DNA from: Paenibacillus sp. H1-7
Lineage (GTDB): Bacteria; Bacillota; Bacilli; Paenibacillales; NBRC-103111
NCBI RefSeq assembly: GCF_022354825.1
Contig: NZ_CP031168.1
Span: forward strand, 3,535,501 to 3,599,500
DNA: 64,000 nucleotides
Direction: 5' to 3'
The translations under genes and the position numbers were made by a program. Below the pieces are notes generated by a model. That model searched no databases, was not told where the DNA came from, and saw nothing but the letters and a program-made list of their open reading frames with translations. Each line of letters starts with the position of its first letter. Position 1 is the first letter of the stretch. Of the stretch, positions 17,420-25,122 are shown piece by piece.

Positions 17420-18721
17420 TTACAACGTGTAATCGTACTGGACTCCCGGGATTTCCCGATCGAACAGCGTCCGGTACAGCCCTTGAACGGTCTGCAGAAT
17501 GCGCTCGCCCTGGATACGCAGATGGGTATATTTGACCGCGAACCGGTCCGTTTGATTCAATAAGTAGTTCTGGTTGCGGATATAGCCCGGCAAATCCTTC
17601 TCGCGCTGCTGCCATTGCACCAGCTTGCCCCGGAGCGTCCGAGCGGTTTCCTCCAGCTCGATGCGGCAGCTTTCGAGCTTGTCTCGCATTTGCTCCTGAG
17701 CTTCCTTGCTCATGCCGCCGCCGACTTCTTTTTTGAACTGGAAGGCATGCAGCTCATCCTCCATCCCGAGCCAATGCTTGGCTGTCTGATCGTAGGTACG
17801 CAAGGGGAGCTCGCGTTCGGATTCCTGCTTGAGCGCCTCCTGGAATTCCTTCTGGAACAGCTCCTGCAGCACGGCCAGATCCTCCGGCACATCCCAAAGC
17901 ATATGCGGAGTATAGACGGTATCCCATACGTTGACCTCACTTCGGCCGTTCAGTGCGGCCGACGTCTTCCACACTTGGCCGATCTTGCGCCATCTGCGGT
18001 CCGAAATGGTGAACTCGTGCGCTTCCATTTCGGTTTTGAGGCGGTATAGCAGGTAGATCATGCTCTCCGGAATTTTAACTTGCTCAACCGCCTGGCGGAC
18101 GGTATGGACATCCTTCAGAGACAGAAGGGCGGGCAGCGGCTCGACAGGGAGCTGAAACATTTGCTCATAGCTCGACATATGCTTCAGGAAGCCGACCTCG
18201 TAACGGATGAGGAACCGATCATACAGCGCCGTGAGCTGATCGTTCTCCTCGGGCAGCTCGTTGGACGCGGCCATCAGGAAGACGAGAGGAACGTTTTCCT
18301 TTTCCCGGCCGTTAAAGAAAATCCTTTCATTTAATATCGATAGCAGCGCGTTTAAAATCGCGCTGTTCGCTTTAAAAATTTCATCGAGAAAAGCAAAGCT
18401 TGAAGACGGCAAATATCCCGCGGTTTGCCGGACATATAGATCCTGCTTGAGCTGCTGAAGAGAGACGGGACCAAACATTTCATCAGGCGTTGTAAAGCGG
18501 GTCAGCAAATAATCGAACCATTCGCTTGTGCCGAACAATTGGGAGATCGCCCTCGCCAATTGCGATTTGGCGGTTCCTGGAGGGCCGATGAGCAGCACAT
18601 TCTCGTTGCTCATTAAACCGAGTAGCAAAAGCCTTATCAGCTCTTCGCGTTCCAGAAACCGGCTCTCCAGCAGCCGGATTGCCTGCTCCATTTTATTTTG
18701 AATCGTTTGCATATCGTTCAT
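17420..18721 (-). CDS. MoxR-type AAA+ ATPase, RavA-like
   Basis: About 433 residues from ATG 18721, chosen because AGGAGG lies 10 bases upstream; the frame extends to 18793 without a good ribosome site. Walker A is GPPGTAKS (about residues 46-53), Walker B FAFLDEIF, and sensor 1 lies in FLMAASNELPEEND. The C-terminal part (residues about 260-430) is helical and probably binds the VWA partner. It forms an operon with the ViaA-like gene and should provide the ATP-driven motor. It is transcribed away from the glutathione peroxidase gene. Confidence 0.9.
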   Translation of the reverse strand: MNDMQTIQNKMEQAIRLLESRFLEREELIRLLLLGLMSNENVLLIGPPGTAKSQLARAISQLFGTSEWFDYLLTRFTTPDEMFGPVSLQQLKQDLYVRQTAGYLPSSSFAFLDEIFKANSAILNALLSILNERIFFNGREKENVPLVFLMAASNELPEENDQLTALYDRFLIRYEVGFLKHMSSYEQMFQLPVEPLPALLSLKDVHTVRQAVEQVKIPESMIYLLYRLKTEMEAHEFTISDRRWRKIGQVWKTSAALNGRSEVNVWDTVYTPHMLWDVPEDLAVLQELFQKEFQEALKQESERELPLRTYDQTAKHWLGMEDELHAFQFKKEVGGGMSKEAQEQMRDKLESCRIELEETARTLRGKLVQWQQREKDLPGYIRNQNYLLNQTDRFAVKYTHLRIQGERILQTVQGLYRTLFDREIPGVQYDYTL

Positions 18722-18823
18722 CGCGTCAAGTCCTCCTACCGTTGATGCATGGATTAGCTCTTGCATCCCCATAGCTTCGTTCCTGTCATTCACCGAATCG
18801 ATTCAAAAGGTGAACCTTTTTAT

Positions 18824-18838
18824 TGTAACAAAATTACA
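18824..18838. promoter_or_regulatory. Candidate operator between divergent ATPase and peroxidase genes
   Basis: TGTAA-CAAAA-TTACA is an inverted repeat with 5-bp arms. It resembles the general shape of Fur/PerR-type sites but does not match the PerR consensus well. Regulator unassigned. Confidence 0.3.
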
Positions 18839-18921
18839 TCGGATATTCGAATGAAAGAAGGGTTTTTATTCCAACTTTGTTCATGATAAGATGACAGTAA
18901 ACCATTTAAGGAGGAGCTAAT

Positions 18922-19398
18922 ATGTCATCCATTTATGAGCTATCGGTACAAACAGCGGATGGAGCAAGCCGCTCGGTGAGCGAATACAAGGGGAAGGTGC
19001 TGCTGATAGTCAATGTGGCCTCCAAGTGCGGCTTCACTCCGCAATATGCCGGACTTGAGAAGCTGAACCAGCAGTGGAAGGACCGCGGGCTCGTCATTCT
19101 CGGCTTTCCGTGCAACGATTTCGGCGGGCAGGAGCCGGGGACGCTGGAGGAGATTCAGCAGTTCTGCAGCTTGAATTACGGAGTAACCTTTGAAGTGATG
19201 GATAAGGTCGCCATTTTGGGCGAGGACAAGCATCCTTTGTACCGTTATTTGACGGAGCACTCCCAGCCGCAAGGGGATGTGAAATGGAATTTTGAGAAAT
19301 TCCTTATCTCCCGTGACGGGGATATTGCCGGGCGGTTTTCGAGCAAAGTGGCGCCGGAAGATGAAGAGCTGCAGCAGGCGATAGAGAAGCTGTTGTAA
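18922..19398 (+). CDS. bsaA: Glutathione peroxidase family protein (thiol peroxidase type)
   Basis: 158 residues, usual length. The peroxidatic Cys lies in NVASKCGFTPQYAGLE, the Gln/Trp tetrad in FPCNDFGGQEPGTLEEI and KWNFEKFLI. The Cys of FPCNDFGGQ is the candidate resolving Cys, as in thioredoxin-dependent bacterial enzymes. It reduces peroxides in the cytoplasm. The ribosome site is AAGGAGGAG and the gene is monocistronic with its own terminator. Divergent from the RavA-like operon; the shared intergenic region carries a candidate operator. Confidence 0.93.
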   Translation: MSSIYELSVQTADGASRSVSEYKGKVLLIVNVASKCGFTPQYAGLEKLNQQWKDRGLVILGFPCNDFGGQEPGTLEEIQQFCSLNYGVTFEVMDKVAILGEDKHPLYRYLTEHSQPQGDVKWNFEKFLISRDGDIAGRFSSKVAPEDEELQQAIEKLL

Positions 19399-19405
19399 TA
19401 ATACG

Positions 19406-19440
19406 GATCGCGGGGCTCTAGTCCTGCGGTCTTTTCTTTT
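19406..19440 (+). terminator. Intrinsic terminator after the glutathione peroxidase gene
   Basis: The GATCGC...GCGGTC stem (one G-T pair) encloses GGGGCT/AGTCCT pairing and is followed by TTTTCTTTTT. Confidence 0.75.
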
Positions 19441-19574
19441 TGGCCGCTCATCCTGGGCACGCCGACAATGGGTTTTCCCGGAACAACTTTCCATAAGGTA
19501 GACCACTAAAGACGCAACCTATGGTATAATAAACCAAACATTCATTGCACGGCTAGTTGGGGAGTGAACACACC

Positions 19575-21269
19575 ATGACCAATCCGGAAACGATGAGCGC
19601 TTTGGCTCTGCATCCGTTATTCAAATTCAGCGCAGATGCTATGCTGATCCTCGACTCTGATGGTTTTATCCGTTTTACAAATGCCCGATATAGCCAGCTG
19701 ACCGGCTATGATCCGGTGAATCATCCTCATACGCCATTGGCCTCATTGGTTGAATCCGTTGGTTCCTCTCCTTTGGTCGAACATCTACGCAGCCAGCCCG
19801 GTAAAGAAGCGCTGGAGCATGAGACCGAGCTTCGGCACCGCTCCGGACATATGCTCAAAATTCATCTGAGGATGATTCCGATGCGCGTGGAGAACGAGGG
19901 GCTCTGGTATGTCGTAATAAAAGATATTACGGAACAAAAGCTGGCAGCACAGCTAATCGAGCATATGGCCTATCACGATACTCTGACAGGGCTGCCGAAC
20001 CGCACTTTGTTCCAGATACAGCTGACCCAGACTCTCGCGAGCGCGGGCAGCGAGAAGCCCCCGAAGCCTTTTGCCATCATGCTTGTTAATCTTGAGCGAT
20101 TCCAAATTATCAACGAATCTCTGGGTCTGAACTGGGGCGATTTGCTGTTAAAGCAAGTCAGCGAGCGTCTGATGCGCTTCAGCGGGCAGGTGGACTTGAT
20201 CTGCCGGCTGGGCAATCACGAATTCGCCCTGCTGTACAAGCAGCTTGACGATCAACAGCAGGTTGTGGAGGATGCCAGAATGATTCAGCAGAAGCTGATG
20301 GCGCCTTTCACAGTCTATGACCGAGAGCTTGTTATTCCGGGAAGCATCGGAGTGGCGTTCTATCCCCAGGACGGAACCGATATGAACAGCCTGATGCGTC
20401 ATGCGGCCCAGGTGCAGACCGAGGAGAAGGAAAAAGGACAGGGGCTGTTCCGGCTGTCCCCTGAGGAATTGGTCACCAATCCGCTCCAACGGCTGGAGCT
20501 GGAGCACGATTTGCGCAAGGCGCTGGAGCGCAATGAGTTCGAGCTCTACTATCAGCCGCAATACGATATACGGGATAACCGGCTTATCGGCATGGAGGCG
20601 CTGTTGCGATGGAATCATCCGAGACATGGTATGATCCCGCCGTCGCAATTTATTCCGTTGGCGGAGGAAACCGGACTGATCGTGCCGATAGGGGATTGGG
20701 TGATCCGCACCGCCTGCGCGCAAAATAAAAGCTGGCAGCAAGCCGGGTTGCTCCCGTTGACGGTGTCCGTCAATTTATCCATCCGGCAGTTTCAGAAGCA
20801 TAATCTGGTCGGAGAGATGATGGCGATGATCCAGGAAAGCGGCCTCGATCCGCGGTTCTTGGAGCTGGAAATTACGGAGAGCATGGCGATGGACAATGTA
20901 GACCGCGTCATCCAGAAGCTGAATCAGCTGAAATTGTTCGGCATTCGCATTTCCATGGACGATTTCGGAACCGGCTACAGCTCGCTGCATTATTTGAAAA
21001 AGATTCCGATACATAAGCTCAAAATCGATCAATCGTTTATTAAGGACATAACTACTGATACGGACAGCGCGGCGATTGTCGCTACAATTATCGCTATGGC
21101 GAATCATTTGAAGCTTGAAGTGGTCGCCGAAGGAGTGGAAACGGCGGAGGATTTGCAGTTTCTGCTTCGTCAAAACTGTGCGCACGCACAGGGGTATTTT
21201 TTCAGCAAGCCCTTATCTCAGGCGGATTTCGAGAACCTGCTGCGGCATGCCTCTCTTGAGAAGCTCTGA
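19575..21269 (+). CDS. PAS-GGDEF-EAL protein, probable c-di-GMP phosphodiesterase
   Basis: About 564 residues from ATG 19575. An N-terminal PAS sensor (about residues 12-130) is followed by a GGDEF domain whose active site reads [11 protein letters not shown] instead of GGDEF, so cyclase activity is probably lost. The C-terminal EAL domain looks intact: EALLRW (about residue 341), [30 protein letters not shown] and EGVET. It has no membrane helix, so it is cytosolic. It likely degrades cyclic di-GMP, with the GGDEF-like part possibly binding GTP as a regulator. Monocistronic. Confidence 0.9.
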   Translation: MTNPETMSALALHPLFKFSADAMLILDSDGFIRFTNARYSQLTGYDPVNHPHTPLASLVESVGSSPLVEHLRSQPGKEALEHETELRHRSGHMLKIHLRMIPMRVENEGLWYVVIKDITEQKLAAQLIEHMAYHDTLTGLPNRTLFQIQLTQTLASAGSEKPPKPFAIMLVNLERFQIINESLGLNWGDLLLKQVSERLMRFSGQVDLICRLGNHEFALLYKQLDDQQQVVEDARMIQQKLMAPFTVYDRELVIPGSIGVAFYPQDGTDMNSLMRHAAQVQTEEKEKGQGLFRLSPEELVTNPLQRLELEHDLRKALERNEFELYYQPQYDIRDNRLIGMEALLRWNHPRHGMIPPSQFIPLAEETGLIVPIGDWVIRTACAQNKSWQQAGLLPLTVSVNLSIRQFQKHNLVGEMMAMIQESGLDPRFLELEITESMAMDNVDRVIQKLNQLKLFGIRISMDDFGTGYSSLHYLKKIPIHKLKIDQSFIKDITTDTDSAAIVATIIAMANHLKLEVVAEGVETAEDLQFLLRQNCAHAQGYFFSKPLSQADFENLLRHASLEKL

Positions 21270-21443
21270 GCTCTGTCCCGCTATACAAAAGGTAACCTCT
21301 TTTTCAATTCGTGAAAAAAGTCTATAATGGATGAATCCAGGTAGTCATTATTTTTTCTCATGCACACGATTGCATAGCTTGCGGAAAATTGCCGGGACTA
21401 GATGATTCGGTTTCTTGCGAGAAACCTTCAGGAGGGATATACG

Positions 21444-22283
21444 ATGGAGAGCATGGAACAGAAGTACGAGAAGCTGGGGGACATTTTGCGATCCATGGGC
21501 AAGGTCGTCGTAGCCTTTTCCGGCGGCGTTGACAGCGCATTTTTATTAAAAGCCGCTTTGGAATTTCTCGGTCCGGAACGTGTATTGGCCATCACGGCGG
21601 ATTCGGAAACGTATCCGGTGAGAGAGAAGGAAGAAGCGATCGCACTGGCCAAGGAGCTGGCTGCGCCCCACGTCGTTATTCATACGAGCGAGCTGAATAT
21701 TCCGGGATATGCGGAGAACCCGACGAACCGCTGCTATTTCTGCAAAAACTCGCTGTTCGATCATTTGATTCCGATCGCTAAGGAGCGCGGCTACGATCAC
21801 GTTATCTTCGGCGCTATCGCGGATGATCTCGGAGAGCATCGGCCCGGATTGCAGGCAGCCCACGAGCAAGGAGTAAGAGCGCCGCTCTTGGAAGCCGGCA
21901 TCAAGAAGTCCGAGATCCGCCATATGTCGCGGCAGTTCGGCTTGCGCACATGGGATAAGCCGTCGTTCGCCTGTCTGTCTTCAAGAATTCCGTACGGCGA
22001 AGCCATTACGGCCTTGAAGCTATCCATGATCGATCAGGCGGAAGACTTTTTAATCCAGCTCGGCTTCAGACAAGTACGGGTGAGACAGCACGAGAATTTG
22101 GCCAGAATCGAAGTGCCGGCTACAGAACTGGCGGAGATGATCGCCGTTGCCGATACGGTTCATGCCAAGCTGAAAGAAATCGGATATGCTTACGTAACGC
22201 TGGATCTAAAAGGGTATCGCTCGGGAAGCTTAAACGAGGTGTTGAGTCCCGAACAACAGGCGGTACATGCCGAATCCGTATAA
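21444..22283 (+). CDS. larE: LarE-type ATP-dependent sulfur transferase
   Basis: About 279 residues from ATG 21444 (ribosome site AGGAGGG). The N-type ATP pyrophosphatase loop is FSGGVDSAFL. The protein has a CxxC pair (Cys97, Cys100 in NRCYFCKNSLF) and a third Cys at 177 in PSFACLSSRIPYG, at the place of the sacrificial Cys176 of Lactiplantibacillus plantarum LarE. LarE supplies sulfur to the pyridinium thioester precursor of the nickel-pincer cofactor of lactate racemase. Neither larB nor larC is in the window, so it is an orphan here. The next gene is a 2-hydroxyacid dehydrogenase. Confidence 0.88.
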   Translation: MESMEQKYEKLGDILRSMGKVVVAFSGGVDSAFLLKAALEFLGPERVLAITADSETYPVREKEEAIALAKELAAPHVVIHTSELNIPGYAENPTNRCYFCKNSLFDHLIPIAKERGYDHVIFGAIADDLGEHRPGLQAAHEQGVRAPLLEAGIKKSEIRHMSRQFGLRTWDKPSFACLSSRIPYGEAITALKLSMIDQAEDFLIQLGFRQVRVRQHENLARIEVPATELAEMIAVADTVHAKLKEIGYAYVTLDLKGYRSGSLNEVLSPEQQAVHAESV

Positions 22284-22316
22284 ACTACGCTTGGAAGAGG
22301 AAGGGAGCAATGAGAA

Positions 22317-23312
22317 GTGGCGCATAAACCGAAGGTTATGATTACCCGCAAGCTGCCGGATCCCGTTCTGTCCTATTTGAACGAGCATCTCGACTGTACC
22401 GTATGGGAAGGGAAGGGCTCGATACCGAGGGAAGAGCTGCTGCGGACGATCCGGGATTACGAAGGGCTGCTGCTGTCGGCAGGGCCGGTCAATGCGGAGC
22501 TGCTGGAGCATGCTCCCTCGCTGAAAGTCGTCAGCTCCGTTTCCGTAGGATATAACCATTTTGACATTCCCGAGATGAGGGCCAGAGGTGTTATCGGGAC
22601 CCATACTCCTTATGTGCTGGACGATACGGTAGCCGATTTGGTGCTGGCTCTGATGCTGTCCTCCTCCAGAAGAATTGCGGAGCTGGATTTGTTCGTGAAG
22701 CAGGGCAAGTGGCAGCGCGGCTCGGTAAAGGAAGAAGAGCTGTTCGGGATGGACGTTCACCATGCAACGCTAGGCATTATCGGAATGGGACGGATCGGTG
22801 AAGCCATTGCGAAGAGGGCCGTACACGGGTTCGATATGAACTTGCTGTATTATAACCGCAGCCGCAAGCCGGAGACGGAAGAACGCTTCGGAGCGACCTA
22901 TTGCTCGGTGGAGGAGCTGCTGCGCCTATCCGATTTTGTCGTGCTGATGACGCCGTTGACACCGGAGACGACGCGATATATTCGCAAGGAGCATTTCGAG
23001 ATGATGAAGCCTTCGGCGTTCTTCATTAATGCTTCTCGAGGTCAAACCGTAGACGAGCAGGCGCTGATCGAAGCGCTGCGCAGCGGGACGATCCGCGGTG
23101 CGGGTCTGGACGTATTTGAAGTGGAGCCCGTTTCGCCGGACAACCCGCTGCTCCAAATGCCGAATGTGGTGACACTGCCTCATATCGGCTCGGCGACGTC
23201 TAGAACGCGCTTCGACATGGCTATGCTGGCCGCACGGAACCTCGTCGGCGCCTTGACCGGAGGTCAAGCCCATATTGTCCCAGAGCTCAAGGATCTGGCC
23301 GTACGAAGCTAA
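22317..23312 (+). CDS. D-2-hydroxyacid dehydrogenase (glyoxylate/hydroxypyruvate reductase type)
   Basis: 331 residues, GTG start with GAAGGGAG upstream. The NAD(P)-binding loop is GIIGMGRIGEAIAKRA, the substrate-binding Arg lies in NASRGQTVDEQAL, the catalytic Glu in VFEVEPVSPD, and the catalytic His in LPHIGSATSRTR. The GhrB/GyaR-like pattern suggests glyoxylate or hydroxypyruvate as substrate. A glycerate kinase begins at the far end of the window, but the two are not linked. Located 33 bases after larE, so probably cotranscribed, which hints at a shared link to 2-hydroxyacid metabolism. Confidence 0.92.
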   Translation: MAHKPKVMITRKLPDPVLSYLNEHLDCTVWEGKGSIPREELLRTIRDYEGLLLSAGPVNAELLEHAPSLKVVSSVSVGYNHFDIPEMRARGVIGTHTPYVLDDTVADLVLALMLSSSRRIAELDLFVKQGKWQRGSVKEEELFGMDVHHATLGIIGMGRIGEAIAKRAVHGFDMNLLYYNRSRKPETEERFGATYCSVEELLRLSDFVVLMTPLTPETTRYIRKEHFEMMKPSAFFINASRGQTVDEQALIEALRSGTIRGAGLDVFEVEPVSPDNPLLQMPNVVTLPHIGSATSRTRFDMAMLAARNLVGALTGGQAHIVPELKDLAVRS

Positions 23313-23330
23313 CCTTGAAGATGTTGATAC

Positions 23331-23389
23331 AAAAAGATCGTGAAAGTACCGTAGGTGTAACAAGGAACGGTACGTTTTCCGATCTTTTT
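23331..23389. terminator. Long imperfect terminator hairpin
   Basis: A 10-bp perfect outer stem (AAAAAGATCG with CGATCTTTTT), a middle GAAA/TTTTC section and an inner TACCGT/ACGGTA stem enclose a loop of about 14 bases. It follows the dehydrogenase and precedes the S51 peptidase. Confidence 0.8.
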
Positions 23390-23427
23390 GCATATTTACT
23401 CTACCATCGGATGGGGACGGGTGAACT

Positions 23428-24069
23428 ATGAAGCTAATATTGACCTCTGACGGCATCGGCAATGAGATCGCTCAACGGAAGCTTGCCGAGATGGTGGACA
23501 TGCCCTTATCTTCCTGCAGTGGCTGCATTGTCACCACCGCTTCATCGAAGAAACAGCATAGCGAGACGGCCCTCGAGACCAAAGCCGTTCTCGAACGGAT
23601 GGGTTTTGCTGCTATCGATTTCTTGGACATTGAGTATGAAGACAGTGCAAAATTGAAAGACTACGGTCTGATATACTTGAATGGGGGCAATCCGTTCTAT
23701 TTGCTGAACCAGCTTCGAAGCAGGGAATGCATTCCTATTCTTCGTCAGCTTGCAGTCCAAGCAGTGATCGTTGGAACCAGCGCAGGAGCAATGGTACTCG
23801 CCCATTCCTTGGCCCATGTGAATGAGCTCGATGTCATTGCCGGATACCGTCCAATGGATATAGAAGAGCTGAACAAGGATTATGAAGCCGTCGGCTTGAC
23901 GGATATAACGGTCATTCCGCACTATAATCGTTTCATTGATAAGGATCCGGATTTTGAAAATAAGCTCGGGCAGCTTGAAGATAAATGGAAAATGTCGTTC
24001 GAACGGGTCAATGACGGTGAAGCCGTCATCGTCAATGGTTTGGCGATAGAACGGATCCATGCATCCTGA
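23428..24069 (+). CDS. Peptidase S51 / dipeptidase E-like protein
   Basis: 213 residues. The class I glutamine-amidotransferase-like fold carries a Ser nucleophile instead of Cys: VGTSAGAMVL. The YLNGGNPFYLLNQL stretch and VIPHYNRFID (candidate His) match the S51 dipeptidase family (PepE, YgaJ). These cytosolic serine peptidases cleave Asp-X dipeptides or related substrates; the B. subtilis relatives are uncharacterised. It stands alone between a terminator and the DedA gene. Confidence 0.87.
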   Translation: MKLILTSDGIGNEIAQRKLAEMVDMPLSSCSGCIVTTASSKKQHSETALETKAVLERMGFAAIDFLDIEYEDSAKLKDYGLIYLNGGNPFYLLNQLRSRECIPILRQLAVQAVIVGTSAGAMVLAHSLAHVNELDVIAGYRPMDIEELNKDYEAVGLTDITVIPHYNRFIDKDPDFENKLGQLEDKWKMSFERVNDGEAVIVNGLAIERIHAS

Positions 24070-24163
24070 TCCGAGCAGCCGCTTTGATGATGAAACGCGA
24101 GGAGGCACCAATCGTATACCAAATAGGCAATAGTTTGAATTGGTTTGAATGAGGAGCGTTAGT

Positions 24164-24805
24164 ATGAAATTGCTGCAGGTTATCGAACAACTATTTGCAC
24201 AGTACGGCTACTGGGTGCTTTTGATCGGGCTGCCTCTCGATGCGATCGCATCGCCCATTCCGCCTGGAAATACGACATTAACGTATACCGGGTACTTGGC
24301 CTATAAAGGTGTCCTTAAATGGCTTCCAGCTGTGGCGGCCGCGTATGCAGGAGCGGTCATAGGGATGACCGTAACGTATTGGATCGGCTATAAGCTCGGG
24401 GTGCCGCTTGTTGAGAGGTACGGACGATGGCTGCTTTTGAAGCCGGACCATCTGGAGAAAACCCGCAAATCGTATGGCAAATACGGTAACAGGCTGTTGT
24501 TCATCAGCTACTTTATGCCGGGAGTGCGGCAATTTATAGGGTATTTTGCAGGCATCATCCGGGTTCCTTATTCGACCTTCGCTTTGTACGCCTATACGGG
24601 ATCGGCTCTTTGGGTCATCGTGTTCATTGGCATCGGGTTTATATTCGGCGACCAATGGCAGGCTGCCTTTACATGGATCGAACGGTTTTTCAAATATATT
24701 TTCATTGGAGCGGCGGTTGTCGCTGCCGTAGTCTTGCTGGTTCGATGGCGCGGAAAAGCCGGTGCCCGGGTTAGAGCGAACAAGCCGGACCGTGAGACGG
24801 AATAA
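24164..24805 (+). CDS. DedA family membrane protein
   Basis: About 213 residues from ATG 24164 (GAGGAGCG before it). It is a multi-helix inner-membrane protein with the family motifs E-x-x-x-P-x-P (here LDAIASPIPPGNT) and FxRxxPGxR (here YFMPGVRQFIGYFAG). The C-terminal end is basic. DedA proteins are linked to lipid carrier (undecaprenyl phosphate or phospholipid) flipping and envelope homeostasis. The Phe-x-Arg of the second motif is replaced by FISYFMPGVR, a common variant. It has its own terminator. Confidence 0.88.
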   Translation: MKLLQVIEQLFAQYGYWVLLIGLPLDAIASPIPPGNTTLTYTGYLAYKGVLKWLPAVAAAYAGAVIGMTVTYWIGYKLGVPLVERYGRWLLLKPDHLEKTRKSYGKYGNRLLFISYFMPGVRQFIGYFAGIIRVPYSTFALYAYTGSALWVIVFIGIGFIFGDQWQAAFTWIERFFKYIFIGAAVVAAVVLLVRWRGKAGARVRANKPDRETE

Positions 24806-24828
24806 TCATCGTGCCGTATACAAATAAG

Positions 24829-24856
24829 AAGAGGCTGCTCATCGGCAGCCTCTTTC
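24829..24856. terminator. Terminator between the DedA gene and the minus-strand small gene
   Basis: A 10-bp perfect stem (24829-24838 with 24845-24854), 6-base loop and short T/A tracts lie between convergent genes. Confidence 0.82.
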
Positions 24857-25013
24857 ATTTGGGGTTCAATACCGTACAACTTCCGGGATACCCGTCATCT
24901 TGCACTTGATTCTGCAATTGCTCGCGTACGGCTTCGTCTTCGGGAATATCCGCAACCAGCTTGGCGGCAGGCTGATGAAACTCCACAAGGCCTTTTCGTT
25001 TTGCTTTCGGCAT
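24855..25013 (-). CDS. Small protein, 52 residues, unknown function
   Basis: ATG at 25013 is preceded by GGAGAGAG at 7 bases. The product starts with a basic MPKAKRKGLVEF and continues as an acidic, soluble polypeptide (DIPEDEAVREQLQNQVQDD) with one Cys near its end (GSCTVLNPK). It has no membrane segment. An open frame runs further upstream to 25295, but that part overlaps the HelD gene and has no ribosome site. Function not recognised. It lies 109 bases after the HelD stop on the same strand and may be read from the HelD transcript. Confidence 0.7.
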   Translation of the reverse strand: MPKAKRKGLVEFHQPAAKLVADIPEDEAVREQLQNQVQDDGYPGSCTVLNPK

Positions 25014-25122
25014 ATCGTTCTCTCTCCAGTAACGGATAATGGTTGCAAGCTTATTATCCGATAGGAAGCCGTACAATATGCTTGAGAGCGGACATGTATA
25101 AATTAGCAGCCGGCCTGCGCGA

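Noticed and set aside
15760..17535. 591-codon plus-strand frame
   Set aside because: Antisense shadow of the VWA gene, whose domain and MIDAS motif are clear.
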